64,000 nt of DNA from DAIMFL01 sp964372215 (lineage in GTDB: Bacteria; Pseudomonadota; Alphaproteobacteria; Dongiales; Dongiaceae). The DNA is taken from positions 1 to 64,000 of the forward strand of contig CAYJQC010000011.1 in the NCBI GenBank assembly GCA_964372215.1, written 5' to 3'. Both the position numbers and the translations under genes were made by a program. Below, in pieces: positions 44,845 through 54,392 of this stretch; within the stretch, counting starts at the first letter, position 1; the number at the start of each line of letters is the position of its first letter. The notes under the pieces were generated by a model that searched no databases, was not told the origin of the DNA, and saw nothing but the letters and a program-made list of their open reading frames with translations.

Positions 44845-45654
44845 ATGTCCAACACATCGAACGGCCGGAGCCAGCATACCCGGCGATCGCACATGGCCGC
44901 CGCAGCATCGCTGGCACTCGGCCTTCTCCTGTTGTCGCCGGCGGTTCCGCGCGCCGCGCCGCTCACGGAGGTGATCCAGCAGGTCAAGCCGAGCATCGTC
45001 GCCGTCGGCACCTACCAGGACACGCGGCGGCCGCCCGCCGCGTTCCGCGGCACCGGCTTCGTGATCGGCAACGGCCGGCTGGTGGTGACCAATGCCCATG
45101 TCATCCCCGATCGCCTCGACGAGGAGAATCGCGAGGTCTTCGGCATCTTCACCGCCGATGAGTCGACGGCGCGGGTGCGGTCGGTCAGGGTGCTGGCGCG
45201 CGACGACGTGTTCGACGTCGCGATCCTGGAGTTCGACGGCGCGCCGATGCCGGCGCTCGATCTCGGCGACGACGCCGGCGTGGCCGAAGGCTGGCCGATC
45301 GCCTTCACCGGCTTTCCCATCGGTCCGGTGCTGGGCCTGCATCCGGTGACCCATGCCGGCATCGTTTCGGCGCTGACGCCGAACGTCACGCCGGCCCTCA
45401 CCATCGGCCAGCTCACCCCCGACATGATCCAGAGCATCAAACGCAAGGGCATGATCTACCAGCTCGACGCCATCGCGTTTCCCGGCAACAGCGGGAGCCC
45501 GGTCTATGACCAGGCGACGGGCAAGGTGCTGGGGGTGGTCAGCAGCGCCTACATCAAGAGCACGAAGGAGCACGTGCTGAGCGAGCCGAGCGGCATCACC
45601 TATGCCATACCCGTGCGCTTCGTCCGCCAGCTTCTCGACACGCTGCCGCAGTGA
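44845..45654 (+). CDS. Trypsin-like (S1C/DegP-like) serine protease, periplasmic
   Basis: 269 residues from the ATG at 44845, preceded by GGAGAAG at good spacing. Seen: an N-terminal signal peptide (MAAAASLALGLLLLSPAVPRAAP), and the triad His85 (TNAHVI), Asp124 (DVFDVAIL) and Ser216 (GNSGSP). No PDZ domain follows, and the protein ends at the protease fold. It should act in the periplasm. Sitting between xrtA and prsK, it may mature or remove sorted proteins, or supply a signal to PrsK; both are inference. It is not a standard member of the XrtA set I know. Confidence 0.85.
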   Translation: MSNTSNGRSQHTRRSHMAAAASLALGLLLLSPAVPRAAPLTEVIQQVKPSIVAVGTYQDTRRPPAAFRGTGFVIGNGRLVVTNAHVIPDRLDEENREVFGIFTADESTARVRSVRVLARDDVFDVAILEFDGAPMPALDLGDDAGVAEGWPIAFTGFPIGPVLGLHPVTHAGIVSALTPNVTPALTIGQLTPDMIQSIKRKGMIYQLDAIAFPGNSGSPVYDQATGKVLGVVSSAYIKSTKEHVLSEPSGITYAIPVRFVRQLLDTLPQ

Positions 45655-45724
45655 CCGGCGGAGGCCGGACAGTGGCATGCGGCGCGCCGGATAGCGCGCG
45701 GCCGGTGCGGGGCAAGAGGTCGCC

Positions 45725-47792
45725 GTGACCGCCGAAGCCTCGAGCTACTGGGCCTGTGCGGCGGGCTACCTGCTGCTCACCGCCATGCTGGCGTGGCGCT
45801 GGCGCGGCGAGCGGGTGGGCGGTCTGTTGATGCTGGCCTGCGCGCTCACCACCGCTTGGGCGGTGGCGAGCGCCAGCGCCTATCAGCTGTCCGGCAGCGG
45901 CGAGCGCGTCGCGATGGCGGCCGAGCTGCTGCGCGACGCCGGCTGGTTCGCCTTCCTCCTGGCGATGCTCAGGCAATGGCGCGGCGGCGGCGCTCGCGGC
46001 GACGCCCTGGCGGCCCTGCTGCTGGCCGGCGGCGTCGCGGTCGCGGTCGCGCTCGACCTGGCGGGTCCGCCGATCAGCCCGGCGATCGCGCCGATCGCCG
46101 CGTCCAACCTGCCGTTCTTCGTGCGCCTGCTGACCGCGATCGTCGGCCTCATGCTGGTCGAGAATCTCTATCGCAACGCGCCGCGGGATCATCGCTGGTC
46201 GATCAAGTTCCTGGTGCTGGCCCTGGGCGGCGTGTTCGCCTACGACCTGTTCCTGTATTCCAGCGCGGCGCTGCTGCGGTTTCGCGATCCCGACCTCGAT
46301 GCGGCGCGCGGCGTGGTGAACCTGCTGATGGTGCCGCTGATCGCGGTCTCGGCGGCGCGCGGCAAGTCGTGGGGCCTGCGCATCCACGTCTCGCGCCGGA
46401 TCGCGTTCTACTCGGCGACACTGCTGTTCTGCGGCGCCTATCTGCTGGTGATGTCGGTGGCCGGCTTCTATGTCCGTGCCGCCGGCGGCACCTGGGGCGG
46501 CGTGCTCGGGTTCTCGTTCCTGTTCGGCGCCGTCGCGCTGCTGGCGATCATCCTCCTGTCGGGCCGCTTCCGGGCCCTCGCCCGGGGCCTCATCAATCGC
46601 CACTTCTACAACTACAAGTACGACTACCGCGAGGAATGGCTGCGCTTCATCCGGACGCTCGCGGTCGACGACGGCGATGTCTTGCTGGAGCTGCGCGTCA
46701 TTCGCGCGGTCGCCGATATCCTCGATTCGCCGGACGGGCTGCTCTGGCTGTGCCGTTCAGGGACGTTCGAGCCGGCAGCGCAATGGAATCGCACGCCGAT
46801 CGCGGCGAGCGAATCCGTCGACGGCGAGTTCGCGCAGTGGCTCCACCGCAGCGAGGCGGTGCTCGATCTCACGGCGCCGGGCGAGGCGCCGGTGCCCGAG
46901 TGGTTGCGCGCGCTGCGCCGTGCCTGGCTGGTGCTGCCGCTCCTGCACCGTAATCGGCTCGCCGGTTTCATGGTGCTGGGCGAGGCGCGGGCGCCGCGCC
47001 AACTCGACCAGGAGGATCGCAGCCTGCTGCTGACCGCCGGCCGCCAGGCAGCGAGCTATCTCGCCGAGTCGGTGGCGCTGTCCGAGTTGCTGCAGGCCAA
47101 GGAATTCGAGACGTTCAATCGACGGACCACGTTTCTGGTGCACGACCTGAAGAACCTGCTCAGCCAGCTTTCGCTGCTGGCGGCCAACGCGCAGCGCCAT
47201 CGCGGGAACCCCGAATTCGTCGACGACATGGTGGCGACCGTCGAAAGCTCGGCCGGCAAGATGCGGCAGCTCCTGATGCAGCTCCGTCCCGACCCGGCGG
47301 GGTCGGCGAACGCCGCCGGTGCCGGCGACGCCCGGCCGGTCGACGTTGCGGCGGTGCTGCAGGAGCTGCTGCGCACGCCGAAATTGTCGCGGGTCGCGGT
47401 CGCGCTCGAACCGGCCGGAACGGCGCCGTGGGTCAAGGTCGAGCCCGAGCGATTTGCCGCGATATTGCGCAATCTGCTGGAGAACGCCGTCGACGCCGCC
47501 CCGGACCAGCCGGTCACCGTGTCGGTCATGCGGCTCGAGCTGCAAGTCATTGTCGAAATTAAGGATAACGGCCTGGGCATGGACCCGGCTTTCGTCCGGG
47601 ACCAGCTGTTTTCTCCCTTCCGGACGACGAAGGGGGAGGGCTATGGTATCGGGGCCTTCGAAAGCCGGGAGTTCGCCGTGCAGGCCGGTGGTCGCCTGGA
47701 GGTCGAGAGCGACCCCGGATGCGGCACGGTGATGCGGTTGGTTCTGCCGGCGGCGGACCCCGGTACAATCCAGTCCAAGGTGGACGTCAGGC

Positions 47793-47806
<14 letters not shown>
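45725..47806 (+). CDS. prsK: PEP-CTERM system sensor histidine kinase PrsK
   Basis: 693 residues, GTG start. Seen: about 8 membrane helices in the first 290 residues, a GAF-like region, the phosphoacceptor His473 in FLVHDLKNLLSQLSLL, the N box LLENAVDAAP, DNGLGMD and GEGYGIGAFESREFA. These match the PrsK family (TIGR02916), partner of PrsR and restricted to genomes with PEP-CTERM/exosortase systems. It probably senses an envelope state. The start of prsR overlaps its end by 14 bases, giving a coupled two-component pair. Confidence 0.94.
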
Positions 47807-49205
<1,399 letters not shown>

Positions 49206-49315
49206 GCGCGGCCGGGGCCGGCATTGCGGTATCCCGCATCGGCGAGGCGGCGCGCGGCGGTGGTGCCCCGGCCGGCCGTGCGCGCCGGTTTCCGCACTGA
49301 TTCGCGGGCGCGTCG

Positions 49316-50836
49316 ATGACCGAGTCGCCAGCGGCGCAGCGATTGATCGGCAGCTCGCTCGTCGGCACGCTGGCCATCGCGGTCAACATCGTGGCGTCGC
49401 TGTTCCTGCTGCCGTTCCTGATCGCCCGCCTGGGCGACCACTGGTACGGCGCCTGGGTGCTGATCGGCTCGGTGCTCGGCTATTTCACCGTTCTCGACAT
49501 CGGCCTGTTCAGCGCCGCCGAGCGCTATGTCGCGCTGCATTTCGCGCGCCGCGACTGGGACGCGGTCAACTCGGTGCTGAGCACCAGCGCGATCGTCTTC
49601 GGCGTGGTCGGACTCTGCGCCTTCGTCCTCATCGCGTTGACCGCCCTGCTGGTGCCGCTGGTCATCGACGACGCCGAGGCGCAGCGGACCGTGCGCATCG
49701 CGTTGCTGATCTGCGCGGTCGACGTGGCCCTGTTCTTTCCCGGCGGCACGCTCAACGGAATCGTGGTGGCGCGCCTGCGCTACGATCTCGCCGCCTGGGT
49801 GCAGATCGGCAAGATCCTGTTGCGCACCGCGCTGATCGTCTATTTCGTGTCGGCCGGATACACATTGGTGGCGCTCGCCACGATCACCCTGGCGACCAAC
49901 ACGCTGGAGCGGGCGGCGAAGATCTGGATCGGCATCCGGCTGTTTCCCGAGCTCGCGCTCTCGGTCCGGCAGTTCAGCATGGCCAACCTGCGCGAGTTCC
50001 TGCGCTATGGCGTGCCGAGCTTCCTGAGCGAGGTCGCCGACAAGATCCGGTTCTACGTCGATACGCTGGTGGTCGGCGCGATGCTCAGCGTCTCGGCGGT
50101 GACGCTCTACAACATCGCCGTCCGCCTGGTGCACTACTACATCCAGGGGGTGGTCGGCGGCGTCGGTTACCTGATGCCGGTCTTCACCGCGCAACACGGC
50201 GCCGGCGACACCGCGGGACTGCGCCGCAGCCTGCTGTTCGGCACCAGGGTCGCGGTGGCGCTGAGCATGCTGGCCGGCGGCGGGCTGCTGGCGGTCGGCG
50301 GCCCGCTGATCGGATTGTGGGTCGGCGACGCGTACCGTGCCGCCATGCTGCCGCTGGCGCTGCTGGTCGGCGGCGTCGTCTTCGAGCTGGCGCAGACGCC
50401 ATCCGTGAATCTGCTCTATGCGCTGGGCCGCCAGGGCTTCCTGGCCCGGCTCGGCCTGGTCGAGGCGGCGGCCAATCTCGGGCTGAGCCTGGCCCTGGTC
50501 GGGCCGCTCGGTCTCGCCGGCGTCGCCCTGGGCACCACGATCCCGCTGGTCCTGTTGCGCAGCCTGGTGCAGCCCGGCTTCGTCTGCCGGCAGATCGAGC
50601 TGCCGCTGCCGACCTATCTGCGCGGCGTCGCCCGCGCCGCGGTCCCGGCGCTCCTGCTGCAGCTGCCCGCCTGCCTGTTGCTGCTCCAGCTCGGAACCGC
50701 TTCGCCGTGGCTCGCCATCGCACTGGCGGCCGTGCTCTGGCCGGTCTTCGCGGTTGTGCTGCTGTTCGCCGCCTTCGACCGTGACGAGCGCGGCAGCGTG
50801 ACCGCGGCGCTGCGCCGGTGGCTCGGCCGCGCCTGA
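49316..50836 (+). CDS. Second Wzx-like polysaccharide flippase
   Basis: 506 residues. Seen: about 12-14 membrane helices, an early GSLLVGTL-like segment (SSLVGTLAIAVNIVASLF) and LGDHWYGAWVLIGSVLGYF typical of polysaccharide-synthesis proteins (PF01943/MATE-like fold), and IVRLVHYYIQG-like loops. It should flip lipid-linked glycan units. It resembles the 6218-7666 flippase in class, but the sequences differ clearly, so this is not a recent duplicate. It follows the regulator genes after a 110-bp gap and may have its own promoter. Confidence 0.87.
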   Translation: MTESPAAQRLIGSSLVGTLAIAVNIVASLFLLPFLIARLGDHWYGAWVLIGSVLGYFTVLDIGLFSAAERYVALHFARRDWDAVNSVLSTSAIVFGVVGLCAFVLIALTALLVPLVIDDAEAQRTVRIALLICAVDVALFFPGGTLNGIVVARLRYDLAAWVQIGKILLRTALIVYFVSAGYTLVALATITLATNTLERAAKIWIGIRLFPELALSVRQFSMANLREFLRYGVPSFLSEVADKIRFYVDTLVVGAMLSVSAVTLYNIAVRLVHYYIQGVVGGVGYLMPVFTAQHGAGDTAGLRRSLLFGTRVAVALSMLAGGGLLAVGGPLIGLWVGDAYRAAMLPLALLVGGVVFELAQTPSVNLLYALGRQGFLARLGLVEAAANLGLSLALVGPLGLAGVALGTTIPLVLLRSLVQPGFVCRQIELPLPTYLRGVARAAVPALLLQLPACLLLLQLGTASPWLAIALAAVLWPVFAVVLLFAAFDRDERGSVTAALRRWLGRA

Positions 50837-50916
50837 ACACCTGCGCCGCGGGCAGTCCGCCAGTCACGCCGACGGTCGCATCGGGCCGCTAACGCTGCCC
50901 GCCAAGTTGCGGCAGA

Positions 50917-51489
50917 ATGGGGCGGTGTGGCGTGGACGGGGGCAGGCCCGTGGCGAGTTCAGACTCAGACGACGCCGGCCGCGAGCGCCGCGCGACGGTG
51001 CGGCTGGTCCATTACTGGAAGTCGATCTGCCGCGACCAGCCGATGCCTGCCTTCGTCGACTTCGATCCGACCCGCAACCCGATCGGCTGGGACCAGTGCC
51101 TGCTGGCCTCCTGTGGCGCGGTCGACGACGTGATTCTCGAGCATGTCGGCGCGACCCTGGCGGCGATCGACCGCGACTCGATCCCGGCCGCCGGCGGCGG
51201 CGCACCCGCCATCGGCTTCGTCCACGAGATCCTGGCGCCGCTGCGCGCGGCCATCGAGTCCGGCGCGCCGCAGCACCTCAGCGGCCGTTGCGGGCTGAAC
51301 GAACGCCGGCGCCTGCTGTTCCGCGCGGTATTGCTGCCGTTTCGCAGCCTCGAGCAGGGCCGGCGCTACGTGCTGGGCGCGTCGAGCTTCCGGATCGATC
51401 CGGGCACGTCGGACGAGGTCGGAAGATTTGAGCTCGATGGTGTCGGCGACGCTACGGATAGCGCAGCTCGTACCAGGCGTATCCAATGA
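50917..51489 (+). CDS. PAS_5-like (DUF/PF07310-type) protein
   Basis: 190 residues from 50917; a GTG at 50950 is also possible. Seen: LVHYWKSICRDQPMPAFVDFDP, then GRCGLNERRRLLFRAVLLPF and GRRYVLGASSF. This is the order of PAS_5 proteins, mostly from Alphaproteobacteria, where the first block is near-universal (yW..r....P...d.dP). They are thought to be small-molecule or signal sensors. The 3' end overlaps the convergent YdcF gene by 38 bases. The assignment is from pattern memory and moderate. Confidence 0.6.
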   Translation: MGRCGVDGGRPVASSDSDDAGRERRATVRLVHYWKSICRDQPMPAFVDFDPTRNPIGWDQCLLASCGAVDDVILEHVGATLAAIDRDSIPAAGGGAPAIGFVHEILAPLRAAIESGAPQHLSGRCGLNERRRLLFRAVLLPFRSLEQGRRYVLGASSFRIDPGTSDEVGRFELDGVGDATDSAARTRRIQ

Positions 51490-52189
51490 TCTCGTGCAGG
51501 GCATAGCTGGTCGCGCTCAGGGCTCCCGCACTCGGCAGGAGATCGCCGATGGCCGGCAGTTCGCCGTCGCCGACGAAGCCGGTGGGGGCGGGCAGGACGA
51601 TGAAGCCGAGGCGCTCGAAGGCCCGGCGGGCGCGCGGCATGTGCCAGGAATGGGTGACCAGCAGGATCCGCTGGATTCCCATGCGGTGCAGCACCGGGGC
51701 GAGAAACTCGGCATTCTCGGCGGTGTTCTCCGAGACCGTCTCCATGCCGGCCACCGGCACGCCGTAGTCCTCCTCCAGGGCGGTGCGCATCAGCTCGGCC
51801 AGCGACACGCCCTTCTCGGGGTCGCCGCCGGCGACCAGCAGGGGCAGCGAAAGCTGGCGCTCGAGATGCGCGGCATAGCGAATCCGCTCCAGGGTCAGCG
51901 AGCCGACCGTGGTGCCGCCGTATTCCGGCGCGCTGCCGTTGCGTCCGGCGGCGAGCACGACGATGGCTTGGCCCTGGAACGCCGCGATCTCGGCGGCCGA
52001 GGGCGACGGATTGCGGTCGAGCGCGCCGAGCAGCGCGTTGGCGGCGATCGGCATGCTGGCGACATAGAGCAGGATCGCGCTGACGATCACCAGCGCGCGG
52101 GCCAGGCGCGGCCGCGATCGCCGCAGCACCGCCGCCAGCACCAGCAGCAGGAGCAGGTTGCCTGGCGGCAGCAGGGCCCAATTCAGCAT
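51452..52189 (-). CDS. YdcF/ElyC-family (DUF218) membrane protein
   Basis: 245 residues. Seen: one or two N-terminal membrane helices (NLLLLLVLAAVLR, ALVIVSAILLYVASMPIAA), then the DUF218 core with IVVLAAGRNGSAPEYGGT, LLVAGGDPEKGVSLAELM, SENTAENAEFLA and LLVTHSWHMPRARRAF. Known members (ElyC, SanA, YdcF) take part in peptidoglycan or lipid-carrier metabolism and envelope integrity. It overlaps the PAS_5-like gene and abuts the upstream TIGR04063 gene (TGATG), suggesting coupling with that glycosyltransferase. Confidence 0.87.
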   Translation of the reverse strand: MLNWALLPPGNLLLLLVLAAVLRRSRPRLARALVIVSAILLYVASMPIAANALLGALDRNPSPSAAEIAAFQGQAIVVLAAGRNGSAPEYGGTTVGSLTLERIRYAAHLERQLSLPLLVAGGDPEKGVSLAELMRTALEEDYGVPVAGMETVSENTAENAEFLAPVLHRMGIQRILLVTHSWHMPRARRAFERLGFIVLPAPTGFVGDGELPAIGDLLPSAGALSATSYALHEIIGYAWYELRYP

Positions 52190-53505
52190 CAGCCGCCCCC
52201 GGCGGACCGGCCGCCGGCGGCCGACAGCAGGCGCCGGTACACCGGCTCGTAGCGGGCCACCGCGTTCGGCCAGGTGCGCTCGGACCGGGCGTAGCGCTCG
52301 GCCCGCGCGATCATCTCCGGCCAGCTGGCGCGCGCGTCGATCGCGCGCGACAGCACCTCGACCAGGGCCTCGCGGTCGTCCGCAGGGAACAGATAGCCGG
52401 TTCCCGGGCCGATGAGCTCGCGATGGCCACCCACGTCCGAGGCCACGACGATCCGACGCATGGCCATTGATTCCAATGGTTTGAGCGGTGTGACGAGGTC
52501 GGTGAGCCGCATCCTGCGGCGCGGATAGGCGAACACGTCGACCAGGGAGTAATGGCGGCCGACCTGGTCATGCGGCACCCGGCCGGTGAACCGCACCACC
52601 GCTTCCAGGCCGCGATCCCGGACCAGAGCGCGCAGCCGCTGATCCTCGGGGCCGCCGCCGACCAGCAGCAGGCGCGCCTCGGGATGGCGCTGGCGCAGGG
52701 ACGGCATGGCCGCGATCAGCAGATCGAGTCCCTCATAGGCGTAGAACGAGCCGATGAAGCCGATCACGATGCCGCCGTCGAGGCCGTAGCGGGCTGCGAG
52801 TTCGCGGTCCCGCGGCAGCTCGCCGTCGAACGCCGCGGGATCGATGGCGTTGGGGATCACGGTGATCTTGTCCGGCGCGATGCCGCGGGCGACCATGTCG
52901 CCCTCCAGCCCGCGGCAGATCGTGGTGATCGCGTCCACCCGGCGCAGGGCATGGCTCTCGAGCGCGCGGGCGAGGCGATAGCGCGGGCCGCCTTCGGCGC
53001 CATTGCCGGCGCTCACCGCCGCGTCCTCCCAGAACGCCCGCACTTCGTACACCACCGGCAACCCGAGCCGGCGCCCGGCGCGCAGCGCCGGCAGCGCGGT
53101 CAGGACCGGCGAATGGGCATGCAGGATGTGCGGCTTCACACGCGCCGCCAGATCATACAGGCGGCGCGTCGTCAGGCGCATCTCGGCCAGCTCGCGCAGC
53201 ACCGGCAGCCTGGCGAGGCGTGGCGGGCAGCGCCCGGCTCGATGGAAGGTCAGGCCGTCGACGATTTCCGGGTCCGGGCCGGGAGCGATGTGGCGCGGCG
53301 TGGTGAGATGAAAGGTCTGCCAGCCGCGCCGGCCCTGCTCGCGCAGAATGCCGAGGGTGCGGAACGAGTAGCCGCTTTGCAGGGGGATCGAATGATCGAG
53401 CACATGGAGGACGCGCAGACCATCCAGCGGGTCCAGTGCGGTCCCGCTTTCGGGCGCCACGGCCGACACGCTCACCTGGTCCTGTCGGCCGTCCGGAGGC
53501 GCCAA
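52189..53505 (-). CDS. Exosortase A-associated glycosyltransferase (TIGR04063 type)
   Basis: 438 residues. Seen: the diagnostic HVLDHSIPLQSGYSFRTL at about residue 35, HAHSPVLTALPAL, PNAIDPAAF, the GxPEDQRLRAL region and a donor-side LTDLVTPLKPLESMAM. This is the third sugar-transferase family of exosortase A loci (TIGR04063), normally near TIGR03087 and TIGR03088, both present here. The first 30 residues are variable, so the true start may be nearer DGLRVLHV. It reads on the minus strand, leading a short operon with the YdcF gene. Confidence 0.93.
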   Translation of the reverse strand: MAPPDGRQDQVSVSAVAPESGTALDPLDGLRVLHVLDHSIPLQSGYSFRTLGILREQGRRGWQTFHLTTPRHIAPGPDPEIVDGLTFHRAGRCPPRLARLPVLRELAEMRLTTRRLYDLAARVKPHILHAHSPVLTALPALRAGRRLGLPVVYEVRAFWEDAAVSAGNGAEGGPRYRLARALESHALRRVDAITTICRGLEGDMVARGIAPDKITVIPNAIDPAAFDGELPRDRELAARYGLDGGIVIGFIGSFYAYEGLDLLIAAMPSLRQRHPEARLLLVGGGPEDQRLRALVRDRGLEAVVRFTGRVPHDQVGRHYSLVDVFAYPRRRMRLTDLVTPLKPLESMAMRRIVVASDVGGHRELIGPGTGYLFPADDREALVEVLSRAIDARASWPEMIARAERYARSERTWPNAVARYEPVYRRLLSAAGGRSAGGG

Positions 53506-53594
53506 GCACCGCGTGGCCCTGCCGATCGGCAGGGGCGGAACTCTGCTGGTCGCGGACCGCGGCTCACCGGCACCTCAGGCCTCGCCAGCTCGGG

Positions 53595-53930
53595 TCAGTT
53601 CGGGAACTCGCTCTTCTGGCTATAGGGATTGAACTCGCGCTGCGCGCCTGGCGGCTGCATCGTCCAGCTGTTGGTGTCGGGATTGAAGGTCGGCACCGCA
53701 TTGGACGGTGCCAGCTCCCATTTGTTGGTCATCGGGTTCAGGACCGGCTTCGAACCGGGCGGCGCGAATTCCCAGGTCTGCCCCTGCTCGTTGAACTGCA
53801 GCACCGAGCCGGGCGCCACCAGCTCCCATTTCCCGGTCTGCGTGTTGAGTGCCATGGCGGCGCTGGCCGGCAGATTCCCCCACAGGAGGATCAGCGTACC
53901 GATCAGCCATGCTTCCGCGTGCCGGCGCAT
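53595..53930 (-). CDS. Small secreted protein with exact 18-residue repeats
   Basis: 111 residues from the ATG at 53930, chosen because GGAGCGGAAAG precedes it and it opens with a signal peptide (AEAWLIGTLILLWGNLPASA, cleavage near residue 24). The mature part is built of four and a half 18-residue units. Tryptophan recurs at 35, 53, 71 and 89, and asparagine at 29, 47, 65, 83 and 101, each exactly 18 apart, with Pro at 40, 57/58, 75 and 93/94. Unit form: N-x5-W-E-x-x-P-x6-F/L. The last half unit ends the protein. I do not recognise a family. Aromatic-rich short repeats suggest a carbohydrate-binding or solenoid surface protein in the envelope. Confidence 0.72.
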   Translation of the reverse strand: MRRHAEAWLIGTLILLWGNLPASAAMALNTQTGKWELVAPGSVLQFNEQGQTWEFAPPGSKPVLNPMTNKWELAPSNAVPTFNPDTNSWTMQPPGAQREFNPYSQKSEFPN

Positions 53931-54035
53931 CTTTCCGCTCCTCGAAAACGATCCAAACGGGCGACATCCTATCACGGTCCGCCGGCCGCCGCTGCGGCGA
54001 CGAGAAGCCCGGCCACCGGAGCCGCCGGGCGGTTG

Positions 54036-54278
54036 TCAGCCCTGCCGGTCCTCGCGATAGCCGTCCATCACCCACTCCACGGCGCGGGCGCAGAAAATCG
54101 GGACGATTGCAGCGCCGGCCAGAATTGCGGCCATGACCATCCACCAAACAGGGTTATATGGCAGACCATAGAAGAACAGCACAAGCGCCATCGCCGCCGC
54201 GGTCCCGGCGGTGGCCGGGACGGCCAGCAGGATCTGCAGCCGCCGCCGCCCGCTTGGCCGTTGCCGCCGCTCGCTCAT
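54036..54278 (-). CDS. Small two-helix membrane protein, unknown
   Basis: 80 residues. Seen: a basic N terminus (RRQRPSGRRRLQ), two membrane helices (ILLAVPATAGTAAAMALVLFF and VWWMVMAAILAGAAIVPIF), and an acidic end. No family recognised. It lies between the repeat protein and the asparagine-synthetase-like gene on the same strand and may be part of that operon. Coding support is reading-frame composition and helix pattern only. Confidence 0.5.
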   Translation of the reverse strand: MSERRQRPSGRRRLQILLAVPATAGTAAAMALVLFFYGLPYNPVWWMVMAAILAGAAIVPIFCARAVEWVMDGYREDRQG

Positions 54279-54392
54279 CGCCGCCTCCGCATCCGACTAT
54301 GCCGGTCGGCCCGGTGCTCCCGGCGCCGGATCCGGACGGCACCCAGTGAACGCCTTCGGCGGTCCCGGCGCAATCGCCGCGCGGCCGGCCGG

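Noticed and set aside
45672..45690. TGGCATG-like string with a downstream GC before prsK as a sigma-54 promoter
   Set aside because: The GG and GC spacing is near, but the -12 element lacks TT and the region is very GC-rich, so chance match is likely.
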